Made by a program: the position numbers and the translations under genes. Below, one piece after another: positions 16,230 through 25,534 of a stretch of DNA of 64,000 nucleotides (within the stretch, counting starts at the first letter, position 1; the number at the start of each line of letters is the position of its first letter). Source of the stretch: DAHUYF01 sp963838385 (GTDB lineage: Bacteria > Pseudomonadota > Alphaproteobacteria > ATCC43930 > CGMCC-115725); NCBI GenBank assembly GCA_963838385.1, contig CAWIRE010000003.1, positions 248,001 to 312,000 on the forward strand. The letters run 5' to 3'. The notes beneath the pieces are model-generated. The model was not told the origin of the DNA, searched no databases, and was given only the letters and a program-made list of their open reading frames with translations.

Positions 16230-17351
16230 TCAGGACGGTTCTGCGGCGCTCCCGGCCTCGCCCGCGCGAAGCTCGCGCGCGCGATCCCTGAGGTCGCGCA
16301 GATCGCCGCGCAGCTGCTCCAGCGCGAATCCCAGCGCGAAGATGCGCCCGGTCTCCTCGCCCGGCAAGCCTTGCGTCAGCTGCGCGCGGCGCAGCTCCGC
16401 CATCGCCGCGGCGTAGCGGTCGAGCGCGCCGTCGACGCTCTCCAACCCCGGCGGATCGCCGCCTCCCGCCAGCGCCTTGCCGGCAGCGCGCAGGAACGCG
16501 CCCAGCGCCGCGGCGACCTCGGCCAGCGCGCCTTCGAGCGGCCGGCGGCACGGCTCCGCCAGCGGCGCCGCCGCCGCGCGCGTGATGATGACGAGATCGC
16601 TGCGCAGGCGGCGCAGCGTGCGGATCAGCGGCTCCGCATCGGGCGCGTCGACGAGGCGGCTGCGGCGCTCGCGCCGGGCCTCCTGGCCCACCGCCTCGAG
16701 CTGCCGCAGCGCGGTGCGCAGTCCATCGTTGATCCGCGCCACATCGGGTCGCGCCGCGGCTTCGGCGGCGCCGAGCGACAGCGCCGCCAGCAGATCGGCC
16801 AGCAGGCCGAGCGTGCGTCCGGCGAGCTTGAGCACCAGCCCATGCGCCCGCGCCGGCAGCACGGCAAGCGAGACGCCGAGGCCGACGATGCAGCCGAGGC
16901 CGATCTCCAGCACGCGTCCGGCCGCCGAGGCGAGCGGCCCGCCCTGCTGCGCGGCGCTTCCCAGCAGCACGATGACGGCGGTCACCGGCGCGACGCGGAA
17001 GCTGCTGCTGAACGCGGCCAGCAGCGCCAGCGGCGCCACCGCGGCGATGAGCGCCAGGCCGCGCGGCACCGGATCGGTATGCGGCACCAGCAACGCGACC
17101 AGCGCCCCGAAGGCGGCGCCGCAGAGCGTGCCGATCAGGCGGTCGACCCCGGCCTTGAGCGAGCCGCCGACGCTCGCCTGGATGACGATGACGGCGGTGA
17201 GCACCGCCCAATAGCCTTGCGCCAGGCCGAACAGCTCGGCCAGCGCGAAGGCGATGAGCGCGGCCACGCTGACGCGCAGGCTGAGGCGGAATTGGGCGCC
17301 GCTGCGGCCGATCGAGGTGCCAAGCTTTCCGATGACGGCCGGGAACGCCAC
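16230..17351 (-). CDS. FUSC-family inner-membrane protein (aromatic-acid-exporter-like)
   Basis: 373 residues. The N-terminal 170 residues hold about six hydrophobic segments, including GYWAVLTAVIVIQASVGGSL and the following GTLCGAAFGALVALL, the signature of the fusaric-acid-resistance/YccC fold. The remainder is a soluble helical domain. Full-length AaeB/YccC proteins have two membrane repeats, so this is a short single-repeat form. It probably exports small aromatic or organic compounds. It lies 18 bp upstream of the gluconolactonase-like gene and is probably cotranscribed with it. Confidence 0.82.
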   Translation of the reverse strand: MAFPAVIGKLGTSIGRSGAQFRLSLRVSVAALIAFALAELFGLAQGYWAVLTAVIVIQASVGGSLKAGVDRLIGTLCGAAFGALVALLVPHTDPVPRGLALIAAVAPLALLAAFSSSFRVAPVTAVIVLLGSAAQQGGPLASAAGRVLEIGLGCIVGLGVSLAVLPARAHGLVLKLAGRTLGLLADLLAALSLGAAEAAARPDVARINDGLRTALRQLEAVGQEARRERRSRLVDAPDAEPLIRTLRRLRSDLVIITRAAAAPLAEPCRRPLEGALAEVAAALGAFLRAAGKALAGGGDPPGLESVDGALDRYAAAMAELRRAQLTQGLPGEETGRIFALGFALEQLRGDLRDLRDRARELRAGEAGSAAEPS

Positions 17352-17438
17352 CTCACGCCTTCCGCTCTGCGGCGCGCGGCCAACGCGCGCGACCCCGCCC
17401 CTAGATAGCCGGGCGGCGGGCGGGTGGGAAGGCGCGGC

Positions 17439-19184
17439 TCAGCCGGGCGGGCTCGCCTGCGGCGGGTCGGCGGCGACGGCGGGCGGCGCCTTGGCCGCCT
17501 CGCTCAGCATGTCGCGCAGCATGCGCGCCAGCTCGTCGCGGCGGTAGGGCTTGGCCAGCAGGCGGAAGCCGTTGACCTCGCCATGGGCATCGCGTCCCGC
17601 CTGCGGAAAGCCCGAGGTGAGCAGGATCTTCAGCTCCGGCCAGCGCGACGCGGCGGTGCGCGCGAGCGCGATGCCGTCGATGCATCCCGGCGTCACGATG
17701 TCGGTGAAGAGCACGGCGACGCTTTCCGTCTCCAGCAGCCGCAGCGCCGCCGTCGCGTGCTCGGCCTCGAGCACGCGATATCCGAGCTCGTAGAGCTGAC
17801 GGCGGACGATGCGCCGCATCGCCGCATCGTCCTCGACCACCAGCACGGTCTCGTCGCCGCCTCTGGTCGCGCTGCTCGGCGGCGGCGGGGCGGCGGCCGT
17901 CTCGGTGGCGAGCCGCGGCAGATAGAGGCGGACGGTGGTGCCGACGCCGCGCTCGCTGCTGACATCGACATGGCCGCCGGACTGGGCGAGGAAGCCCTGC
18001 ACCATGCTGAGACCGAGTCCGCTGCCCTGGCCGCGCTCCTTGGTGGTGAAGAACGGCTCGAGGGCGCGGCTGACCACCGCGCGCGACATGCCGCGGCCGG
18101 TGTCGCTCACCTCGATGATGGCATAGTCGCCGGGGGTGACGCCGGGATGCTCGGCGGCGTAGTCGGCGTCGAGATGCCCGTTGCGCGTGCCGATGATCAG
18201 CCGCCCGCCGGCGCTCATCGCCACGCGCGCATTGGCGACGAGATGGGCGAGGCTGGTCTCGAGCTGCGCCGGATCGACCGTCACCGGCCAGAGCTCGGGC
18301 AGGAAGTCGAGCGAGACCTGGATGGTCTCGCCGAGCTCGGAGCGCACGCGCGCCGCCATGCCGCCGATCAGCGCATTCACGTTGAGCCGCGCCGGCTGCA
18401 GCGTCTGGCGCCGGGCGAAGACGAGCAGGCGGCGCGCCAGCTCGGCGCCGTGCAGGGCGGCGTCCAGCGCCTCGCCGAGCAGCCCGCGCGTCTCGCCCAG
18501 GCCCGACTTGCCCTCCCGCAGCAGGTCGAGATTGCCGATGACGACGCCGAGCAGATTGTTGAAATCATGCGCGATGCCGCCGGTGAGCGTCGCGATCGCG
18601 CTCGACTTGTCGCCGATCGCGCGTAACGCGGCGCGCTGCTCGATCTCGCCCTGCCGGCTGGTGAGCTCGTCGACGCGCCGGGCGAGCGCGTGCTGCGTGA
18701 CGCGGAGCTGCTCCATCTTGTGCACCTGGTCGCGCAGCAGCGCGTCGCGCGTCGCCACATCCTCGCGCAGCGTCATCAGCTCCGTCACGTCCTCGACATG
18801 GTGAATGATCCAGCGCAGCTCGCCATCGGCGTCGAGCACCGGCGTGTTGATGGCGCTCCAGTAGCGTTCCTCGAAGCCGCCGCCTTCGGTGATCGGCCGC
18901 GGCGCCGCGTATTTCTGCGCCGCCACCACGTCCGGCCGCTTCAGGTCTCGCACGCGCTCGAGCGAGCGGCAGAGCGCGACGGCGGCTTCGGCCGCGGGAT
19001 CGTCCGGCAGCACATCGAAGATGCGGCGGCCGAGCAGGCCGGCGCGCGTCGTCATCATCGCCCGCGCATAGGCGTCGCTCACCGCGAGGATGGTCAGGTC
19101 CGGCGCCAGCGCAAGGCAGAGCCCGGGTGCGCGCTCGAAGAAGGCGCGGAAGTCCGCGGTACCGCTCGTCGATTCCTGCATCAA
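17439..19184 (-). CDS. Hybrid sensor histidine kinase with PAS and receiver domains
   Basis: 581 residues. Order: a PAS domain (about 10-130), a coiled linker, a HisKA segment with the phospho-acceptor His in GGIAHDFNNLLGVV (near 210), a HATPase domain (NARVAMSAGG; DTGRGMS; GLGLSMVQGF) and a C-terminal receiver domain (about 455-570) starting VLVVEDD with the acceptor Asp in LFTDIVTPG. No membrane segment is seen, so it senses a cytoplasmic signal. The His-Asp-Phe-Asn-Asn H-box is typical of hybrid kinases with an attached receiver. No output regulator is adjacent. Confidence 0.92.
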   Translation of the reverse strand: MMQESTSGTADFRAFFERAPGLCLALAPDLTILAVSDAYARAMMTTRAGLLGRRIFDVLPDDPAAEAAVALCRSLERVRDLKRPDVVAAQKYAAPRPITEGGGFEERYWSAINTPVLDADGELRWIIHHVEDVTELMTLREDVATRDALLRDQVHKMEQLRVTQHALARRVDELTSRQGEIEQRAALRAIGDKSSAIATLTGGIAHDFNNLLGVVIGNLDLLREGKSGLGETRGLLGEALDAALHGAELARRLLVFARRQTLQPARLNVNALIGGMAARVRSELGETIQVSLDFLPELWPVTVDPAQLETSLAHLVANARVAMSAGGRLIIGTRNGHLDADYAAEHPGVTPGDYAIIEVSDTGRGMSRAVVSRALEPFFTTKERGQGSGLGLSMVQGFLAQSGGHVDVSSERGVGTTVRLYLPRLATETAAAPPPPSSATRGGDETVLVVEDDAAMRRIVRRQLYELGYRVLEAEHATAALRLLETESVAVLFTDIVTPGCIDGIALARTAASRWPELKILLTSGFPQAGRDAHGEVNGFRLLAKPYRRDELARMLRDMLSEAAKAPPAVAADPPQASPPG

Positions 19185-19490
19185 GCCGGGCTCCTCGGAC
19201 AGACCGCGGTGCGCCCTGCGAGACCTCCCCCCGGCGCGCGTGGCGCGCGACCGAACGTTCTTCGATCCTTACACCTTTGACGAGATACGATAGAGACTTT
19301 CTCGTTAATGATCACCAGGAAAAAGGAATGGCGCCGGCCGTGGCGGTGCCGTTAGGGAGTATTAACGCCGGGATAGCCGTTTCCCGCCGCCTGCCTAACC
19401 CTTTCGAGGAATTTGCCGCGCTGTCGCGCGTTAGCCTCGTGGGCTAGAATCGGGCCGGCGTAATCGCGTCCCAGCGCAGGAGATCGGGCC
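19185..19490. other. Intergenic stretch between divergent kinase and AsmA genes
   Basis: About 306 bp separating two divergent genes. It must hold both promoters, but I could not find a pair of promoter hexamers with good spacing; a TTGACG at 19277-19282 has no convincing partner. Reading frames across it look like shadows. Nothing else recognised. Confidence 0.5.
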
Positions 19491-21449
19491 ATGAAAAAGC
19501 TGCTCATGGGCGTGGCGGTGGTCATCGTGGCGCTGATCGTCATTGCCGTGGCCGCGCCCTTCTTCATTCCCGCCGATGCCTACAAGAACGAGCTCATCGC
19601 GGCGGTGAAGCAATCGACCGGCCGGGATCTCAGGATCAACGGCAAGGTCGCGTTCTCGCTGTTGCCGAGCCTCGGGCTCGAGGCCAATGACGTGTCACTC
19701 TCCAACCCGCCCGGCGCCGCCGGGCCCGATATGGTGAAGCTGTCCAAGCTCGATCTTGATCTGAAGCTTTGGCCGCTGCTGCGCCGGCGCATCGAGGTCG
19801 ACAAGCTGGTGCTGGTCGATCCCGTCATCGCCCTCGAGGTCGACAAGCAGGGCCGGCCGAATTGGCGCTTCGCCACGGCCACGGCCGCGCCCGCCGCGCC
19901 GGCGCGGCCGCAGGCGCCGTCTCGCCCGGCGCCGGCCGCGTCCGGCGGCGGCGAGACGCTCTCCGGCCTCACCCTCGACGATGTCCGCCTCGAGAACGGC
20001 CAGATCAGCTATCTCGACCAGCGCACCGGCGAGAGCCTGCAGCTGCAGCAGATCGCCATGAAGCTGTCGCTGCCCAATCTCGATAGCCGCTTCCAGGCCG
20101 ACGGTTCGGCCGTCTATCGCGGCGAGAAGCTGACGCTATCGATCGCGCTCGCCGATCCCCGCAGCTTCCTCGGCGGCAAGAGCACCGCCGCCGAGCTCGG
20201 TCTCGACAGCAAGCCGATCTCCTTCGGCTTCAAGGGAACCGCAGCGGGCTCGACCCCGGCCAAGCTCGACGGCGCCATCGATCTCAAGATCCCGTCGCTG
20301 CGCGGCCTGGCGCAATGGGCGGGGACCCCCTTGAGCGCGCCCGGCACGGGCTTCGGCCAGTTCCTGCTCTCGGGCAAGGTCAGCTACGCCGGCAACCGGA
20401 TCGGCTTCACCGCGGCGAGCCTCACCCTCGACCAGATCAACGGCAAGGGCGAGCTCGCGCTCGACACCGGCGGCGCGCGGCCGGTGGTCACCGGCAAGCT
20501 CGATGTCGACAAGCTCAACGTCAACCCGTACCTGCCGCCGGAGACGCCGGGCAAATCGCCGGCGCCCGCCGGTACCGGCCCCGCCGGCAGCGGCCCTGCC
20601 GGCGGCGCCAAATCCGCCGGCTGGAGCGATCAGCCGATCGACGTCGCGCCGCTGAAGACCGCCGATGTCGATTTCGCGCTCAGCGCCAACAGCCTGCTCT
20701 ATCGCAAGATCAAGATCGGCAAGAGCGCGCTCGGGCTGCATCTGAAGGATGGCAGGCTCGAGGCCGACCTGTCGCAGATCGCGCTCTATCAGGGCAGCGG
20801 CAAGGGCAAGGTGGTGATCGACGGCAGCGGCGCGGTGCCGGCGATCGAGGCGCAGTTCAATCTGAGCCGGGTGCAGATGGAGCCGCTGCTCAAGGACGCC
20901 ATCGATCTCGACCGGCTGGCCGGCGTCGGCGCGTTCGACATGGCGGTGACCGGCCACGGCCACAGTCAGCGCGAGATCGTCGGCACGCTCGACGGCAAGG
21001 GTGGTCTCGACCTCGCCAATGGCAAGATCCGCGGCATGAACCTGGTGGCGATGGTCAAGAACATCGCCACCGCCTTCCAGAGCGGCGGCACGCAGGAGAC
21101 CGATTTCGCCTCGCTCTCCGGCACCTACACGATCCAGAACGGCATCCTGCACAACAACGATCTGCAGCTCAAATCGGCCGATCTGCCGATGAGCGGCGCC
21201 GGCACGATCGACCTGCCGCATCGCACTGTCGACTACAAGATCACGCCGCGGGTTGCCGGCGCCATCGCCGTGCCCGTGGTCATCAAAGGCCCGTGGGACG
21301 ATCTTCACTACCAGCCGGATCTCGCCGGCATCGTCGGCAATCCCGGCAAGCTGCTGAAAGGCGGCGCCGAAGGTGTCGGCAACACGCTCCAATCCGTGCC
21401 CGGCGGCGCCGGCAACCTGCTCAACAACCTCCTCGGCGGCAAGAAATAG
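19491..21449 (+). CDS. AsmA-family protein
   Basis: 652 residues with an N-terminal signal anchor (LLMGVAVVIVALIVIAVAA) and the family opening YKNELIAAVKQSTGRDLRI, followed by repeated beta-rich segments. A Pro/Ala-rich linker lies near 130-155 and another near 345-375. The C-terminal AsmA domain contains DRLAGVGAFDMAVTGHG and NGKIRGMNLVAMVKNI. AsmA-like proteins span the periplasm from the inner membrane and take part in phospholipid or lipid transport to the outer membrane. A GGAGAT ribosome-binding site precedes the ATG. It is a single gene followed by a repeat-rich gap. Confidence 0.9.
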   Translation: MKKLLMGVAVVIVALIVIAVAAPFFIPADAYKNELIAAVKQSTGRDLRINGKVAFSLLPSLGLEANDVSLSNPPGAAGPDMVKLSKLDLDLKLWPLLRRRIEVDKLVLVDPVIALEVDKQGRPNWRFATATAAPAAPARPQAPSRPAPAASGGGETLSGLTLDDVRLENGQISYLDQRTGESLQLQQIAMKLSLPNLDSRFQADGSAVYRGEKLTLSIALADPRSFLGGKSTAAELGLDSKPISFGFKGTAAGSTPAKLDGAIDLKIPSLRGLAQWAGTPLSAPGTGFGQFLLSGKVSYAGNRIGFTAASLTLDQINGKGELALDTGGARPVVTGKLDVDKLNVNPYLPPETPGKSPAPAGTGPAGSGPAGGAKSAGWSDQPIDVAPLKTADVDFALSANSLLYRKIKIGKSALGLHLKDGRLEADLSQIALYQGSGKGKVVIDGSGAVPAIEAQFNLSRVQMEPLLKDAIDLDRLAGVGAFDMAVTGHGHSQREIVGTLDGKGGLDLANGKIRGMNLVAMVKNIATAFQSGGTQETDFASLSGTYTIQNGILHNNDLQLKSADLPMSGAGTIDLPHRTVDYKITPRVAGAIAVPVVIKGPWDDLHYQPDLAGIVGNPGKLLKGGAEGVGNTLQSVPGGAGNLLNNLLGGKK

Positions 21450-21583
21450 CCCCGCCGGGCCGGTGCGCGGCGCGCCGCGCCCTGTTAGACTGCACGCTTG
21501 GTAGCCATGTGGCGGAGCGGCGCATGACGCCGACGAGCAGGTCAAGCGCGCGCAATCGCATTCGCAGATTTCGCAGCCTCTCT

Positions 21584-21786
21584 GCGGCCCCTCCCCCCTT
21601 GAGGGGGAGGGTGCCCGAGGCCGTAGGCCTCGGGCAGGTGGGGGGCGCGCGCGAAGCGCGCCAAGAAGAAGAGGCGAAAGCGGATCCTCGATGTTGGCGC
21701 GCGCGTCGTCGTGGCGATCGGCCCATGACCCGGAGCTCGTGGCCACCCCCCACCCCGACCCTCCCCCTCAAGGGGGGAGGGGCTGC
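21584..21786. repeat. Inverted GC-rich intergenic repeat with internal hairpins
   Basis: Two 29-bp arms (21584-21612 and 21758-21786) are inverted copies with one mismatch, each itself a palindrome centred on CCCCTTGAGGGGG. Between them lie a perfect 10-bp hairpin (21613-21622 with 21626-21635) and a GC-rich hairpin at about 21644-21662. Such elements, which translate as PHPDPPPQGG in one frame, are common extragenic repeats in GC-rich Proteobacteria. They fill most of the 343-bp gap before the TPR gene, and nothing else is seen there. Confidence 0.75.
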
Positions 21787-21792
21787 GAAGCC

Positions 21793-23115
21793 GTGACGCG
21801 CGCCGGCTCTCCGCTCATCGAGCAGATCCTGGCGCATCAGCGCGCCGGGCGCCGCCGCGAGGCGCTCGATGCCTGTCGCCGGCTGCTGGCGGTCGAGCGC
21901 GGGCGCGCCGATGTGATGGCGCTCGCCGGCAAGCTCGCCATGGAGCTCGGCGATGCCGCGCAAGCGGCCGGGCACTATGCCGCCGCCGTGGCGTGCCGGC
22001 CGGACGTCGCCGAGGCGCATTACAATCTCGGCAATGCGCTCCTGCGGCTCGGCCGCGGCGCGGAGGCGGTCGCGGCCTATCGCCGCGCCTGCGGGCTCAG
22101 GCCGGAGCTGCTGCCGGCGCACGCCAATCTCGGCAACGCGCTCTACGCGCTCGGCCGCTATGACGAGGCGGCGGCGAGCTATCGCCAGGCCGTGCGCCTC
22201 GCCCCCAACGCCGCGGAGACGCATCGCAATCTCGGCCTCGCGCTCCACGAGGCCGGCGATCTCGAGGGCTCGCTCGCCTGCCACCGCCGCGCCGCAGCGC
22301 TGAAGCCGGACTGGGTTCCGGCGCTGCAGAGCCTGGCGAACGGACTGATGGAGGTCGGCGCGTGGCCGGCGGCGGTCGAGGCCTGCGACGCCTGGCTGCG
22401 GGTGAGGCCGGCCAGCATCGAGGCGCTCGGCCTCAAGGCGGTGGCGCTCGAGGAGCAGGGCAACCGCGCCGGCGCGCGCCATCTCGTCGATTTCGAGCGC
22501 TTCGTCCAGGTGCTGGATTTTGCCGACCCGCCCGACGGCTTTGCCGACATGGCGGCGTTCAACGCGGCGCTGGCGCGCCACGCGCTGGAGCATCCGACCT
22601 TGCGCGTGCCGCCCGCTTCCGATCCGCGCTATCACTGCGCCAGCCTGCGCATCACCGAGGAGTTCCTCGCCGAGCCCAAGGGGCCGGCCGCGGCATTCGA
22701 GCGGATGATCGAGCGCGCGGTCGACGGCTACATCCGCGATTTCGCGCAGCGCGATCCGACGCATCCCTTCCTGGTCGATCCGCCGCGGCGCTGGCAGCTC
22801 ACCTCCTGGGCCGCGGTGCTCGACGGCCAGGGCAATCTCAACCCGCATGTGCATTACGCCGGCTACATAAGCGGCGTCTATTACCCCCGCATCCCGCAGC
22901 CGATCGGCGCGCCCGATGAAGGCAAGGCCGGCTGGTTCGAGTTCGGCGGTGGCCCCGACCGCTTCCCCTGCACATCGGCCCCCGAGACGCGCAGCATCCA
23001 GCCGCGCGAAGGCATGATGCTGCTCTTCCCGTCCTATTTCTATCACCGCACCGTGCCGTTCCGCGCCGCCGAGCCGCGCATCTCCATCGCCTTCGACGCG
23101 GTGCCGGTCGGCTGA
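21793..23115 (+). CDS. TPR protein with C-terminal 2-oxoglutarate/Fe(II)-oxygenase-like domain
   Basis: 440 residues from a GTG start. Several TPR units occupy about residues 30-225 (AHYNLGNALLRLGRGAEAV and AHANLGNALYALGRYDEAA, among others). The C-terminal part (about 270-440) matches the putative 2OG-Fe(II) oxygenase family: NPHVHYAGYISGVYYPRIP with the metal-binding His, then LLFPSYFYHRTVPF with the distal His and RISIAFDAVP with the oxoglutarate-binding Arg. It is probably a hydroxylase acting on a protein bound by the TPRs. Longer readings run into the repeat and encode its translation, so they are rejected. The GGAGGGG before the start belongs to the repeat. Confidence 0.78.
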   Translation: MTRAGSPLIEQILAHQRAGRRREALDACRRLLAVERGRADVMALAGKLAMELGDAAQAAGHYAAAVACRPDVAEAHYNLGNALLRLGRGAEAVAAYRRACGLRPELLPAHANLGNALYALGRYDEAAASYRQAVRLAPNAAETHRNLGLALHEAGDLEGSLACHRRAAALKPDWVPALQSLANGLMEVGAWPAAVEACDAWLRVRPASIEALGLKAVALEEQGNRAGARHLVDFERFVQVLDFADPPDGFADMAAFNAALARHALEHPTLRVPPASDPRYHCASLRITEEFLAEPKGPAAAFERMIERAVDGYIRDFAQRDPTHPFLVDPPRRWQLTSWAAVLDGQGNLNPHVHYAGYISGVYYPRIPQPIGAPDEGKAGWFEFGGGPDRFPCTSAPETRSIQPREGMMLLFPSYFYHRTVPFRAAEPRISIAFDAVPVG

Positions 23116-23116
23116 C

Positions 23117-23987
23117 TCAGAGCGTCGCGCGGCGATACCAGTCGAGGATCTCCTCGCCGGTCCAGAAGGCGACGCCTTCATGCCCGCGCGCATAGTCCAG
23201 GAACGCCTCGAGATATTTGATCCGGTGCGGCACGCCGCTGATATAGGGGTGGATGGCGATCGACAGGAACTTGGCGCGCTCGGCGGCTTCGCGATAGAGC
23301 CGGTCGAACTGGTCCTTGGCGCGGCGCAGGAACTCCTCGGCGGGGTGATGCTGCACGATCATCATCGGGATGTCGTTGAGCTCGACCGTGTAGGGCAGCG
23401 TGACCAGCGGGCCGGCCGCCGTGTGGATCTCGGTCGGCTCGTCGTCATAGACCCAGTCGCCGATATATTCGATCCCGGCTTCGGCCAGCAGCTCCGGCGT
23501 TTCGTAGGTCTCGAGTCAGCCCCGGCCCGAGCCAGCCCACCGGCCGCTTGCCGGTGAATTTCTGCAGCAGGTCGAGCGACTGGCGGATGGTGGCGCGCTG
23601 GTCCTCGACCTTGTGGATCGGCCCCTGCACGAAGCTGTGTCCCATGAACTCCCAGCCGCGCTCGTTGAGCGCCTCGGCGACGCGCGGATAGCTCTCCACC
23701 ACCTTGGCGTTGATCGAGAGCGTGCCCCGGGCGCCGATGCGGTCGAAGGCGGCGAGGAAGCGCCACACGCCGACGCGCATGCCGTATTCGTGCCAGCTCC
23801 AGTTCGGCACGTCCGGCAGCAGCGTGGCGCCGGTCGGCGGCGGCAGCACCTGGCGCGCCATCGGCCGCTCGATCTCCCATTCCTCGAGATTGATGATCGG
23901 CCACACGACGAGGCGCACGCCGTCCGGCAGGCGCAGCGCCGGACGATCGACGATGGCGGAGAAGGCGACGCGCTCGCGCGGTTTCAT
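23117..23987 (-). pseudogene. Polysaccharide deacetylase / allantoinase-like gene with a 1-nt frameshift
   Basis: The gene starts at 23987 (MKPRERVAFSAI) and reads well to WLGPGLT, then shifts. The continuation ETYETPELLAEAGIEYIG is in another frame, ending with HPYISGVPHRIKYLEAFLDY. Four bases (23513-23516) stand where one codon is expected, so removing one base restores a roughly 289-residue protein of the PuuE/polysaccharide-deacetylase family. Such enzymes remove amide- or ester-linked groups, including hydrolysis of cyclic amides such as allantoin. It is separated by 78 bp from livF on the same strand, suggesting that the transporter serves an amide substrate. Decay and a sequencing error are both possible. 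Confidence 0.8.
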
Positions 23988-24065
23988 GGGGGGACCTGCC
24001 GATTGGTGGAGAAGGATGGGCCGGGTCGAGCATATCCGGCGGCGCCGCGGCGGCAAGCCGGCGTC

Positions 24066-24785
24066 TCAGCCCGCCCGGCGCCGCTCGACCCCCATCAGCG
24101 CCGCGAGCTGCTCCGGCGCTGCCAGCAGGTCGCGGCTGGCGCCGGCATGCACCACCTTGCCGCGGTCGAGCACGATGGCGCGCTCGGTCGCCGCCAGCGC
24201 GAGGCGCGCATGCTGCTCGACCAGCAAGATCGCGAGGTCGTCCTCGCGCTTCAGCCGCTCGATGCCTTTGAGCACGATCTCGACGATGACCGGCGCCAGC
24301 CCTTCCATCGGCTCGTCCATCAGCAGCACGCTGGGATTGCCCATCAGCGCGCGGCCGATCGACAGCATCTGCTGCTCGCCGCCGGACAGCTCGTTGCCGT
24401 AATGGCGCCGCCGCTCGGCGAGCGAGGGGAAGAGGTCGTAGACCCGCGCCATGGTCCAGCGCCCGGCGCGCTCGGCCACGGCGAGGTTCTCCTCCACCGT
24501 CAGCGAGCGGAAGATGTCGCGCTCCTGCGGGACCCAGCCGAGGCCGAGCCGCGAGCGCCGGTGCGGTGCGATGCCGGCGATGGCGCGCCCGTCGAGCGCG
24601 ATGGTGCCGCCGTGGAGCGTGGTGTGGCCCATGATGGTGGCGAGCAGCGTGGTCTTGCCGACGCCGTTGCGGCCGAGAAGTGCGAGCGTGCCCTTGGCCG
24701 GGAGCTCCAGCGACACGCCTTCGAGCACCACCGTCTCGCCATAGCCGGCGCGCACGCCGTCGAGCGTGATGCCGCGGCCGCTCAT
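24066..24785 (-). CDS. livF: Branched-chain amino acid/amide ABC transporter ATP-binding protein LivF
   Basis: 239 residues, single ABC domain: Walker A LLGRNGVGKTT, signature LSGGEQQMLSIGRAL, Walker B VLLMDEPMEGLAP. The typical LivF switch segment VPQERDIFRSLTVEENLAVA is present. Its ATG overlaps the livG stop (ATGA). It forms the ATPase pair with LivG for the liv-type importer whose ligands range from branched amino acids to urea, amides and aromatic acids. Confidence 0.93.
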   Translation of the reverse strand: MSGRGITLDGVRAGYGETVVLEGVSLELPAKGTLALLGRNGVGKTTLLATIMGHTTLHGGTIALDGRAIAGIAPHRRSRLGLGWVPQERDIFRSLTVEENLAVAERAGRWTMARVYDLFPSLAERRRHYGNELSGGEQQMLSIGRALMGNPSVLLMDEPMEGLAPVIVEIVLKGIERLKREDDLAILLVEQHARLALAATERAIVLDRGKVVHAGASRDLLAAPEQLAALMGVERRRAG

Positions 24786-25534
24786 GGCGTGGCGTGCCCG
24801 CCGAGATAGACCTCGCGCACCCGCGGATCGGCGGCGATCTCCTGCGGCGTGCCTTCGACCAGGACCGCGCCCTGCACCAGCACGGTGATGCGCCGCGCCA
24901 GGCGGAAGACCAGATCCATGTCGTGCTCGATGATGAGGAGCGCGATGTCCTCGGGCAGGCTCTCGATGACCTCGACGATAATGCCGCTCTCGGCCGATGG
25001 CACGCCCGCCGCCGGCTCGTCGAGCAGCAGCACCTTGGGCTCGAGCCCCAGCGCCACCGCCAGCTCGACCAGCCGCTGGCGGCCGTAAGGCAGCTCGCGC
25101 ACCAGGCGGGGCGCGTCCTCGGCGATGCCGAGACGCTCGAGCGCGGCATAGGCCTGGTCGATGACCTCGCGGCGCGAGCCCGCCGGGCGGTGGATGTCGC
25201 CGGCCACGCCCAGCCGCTCGCTGATCGCCATGCAGACATTCTCGAGCACGCTCAAGCCGCGGAAGAGGGTGTTGATCTGGAAGGTGCGGGCAAGGCCGCG
25301 CTTCACCCGCTGCGCCTGCGGCAGCGCCGTGACGTCGCCGCCATCGAGCAGGATGCGCCCGGCGCTCGGGCTGAGCGCGCCGGTGACGAGGTTGACGAAG
25401 GTGGTCTTGCCGGCGCCGTTGGGGCCGATCAGCGCGTGGCGCGCGCCGCGCTCGAGGCGGAAATCGATGCCGTTCGCCACCGCCAGCGCGCCGAAATTCT
25501 TGCACAGGCCTTCGGTCTGCAGTGCCGCGTTCAT
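24782..25534 (-). CDS. livG: Branched-chain amino acid/amide ABC transporter ATP-binding protein LivG
   Basis: 250 residues with Walker A LIGPNGAGKTTFVNL, the LivG-type segment VKRGLARTFQINTLF, signature LPYGRQRLVELAVAL and Walker B VLLLDEPAAG. The C-terminal part ends with the normal GTPQEIAADPRVREVYLG. It starts in an ATGA overlap with livM and ends in an ATGA overlap with livF, so the whole block is translationally coupled. Confidence 0.93.
   Translation of the reverse strand: MNAALQTEGLCKNFGALAVANGIDFRLERGARHALIGPNGAGKTTFVNLVTGALSPSAGRILLDGGDVTALPQAQRVKRGLARTFQINTLFRGLSVLENVCMAISERLGVAGDIHRPAGSRREVIDQAYAALERLGIAEDAPRLVRELPYGRQRLVELAVALGLEPKVLLLDEPAAGVPSAESGIIVEVIESLPEDIALLIIEHDMDLVFRLARRITVLVQGAVLVEGTPQEIAADPRVREVYLGGHATP

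Noticed and set aside
21584..21786. Repeats before the TPR gene as a CRISPR array
   Set aside because: There are only two copies, inverted relative to each other, with no spacers of regular length and no cas genes in the window.
21691..21792. Upstream start for the TPR-oxygenase protein giving 34 more residues
   Set aside because: The added sequence is a translation of the intergenic repeat, so the GTG after it is the better start.
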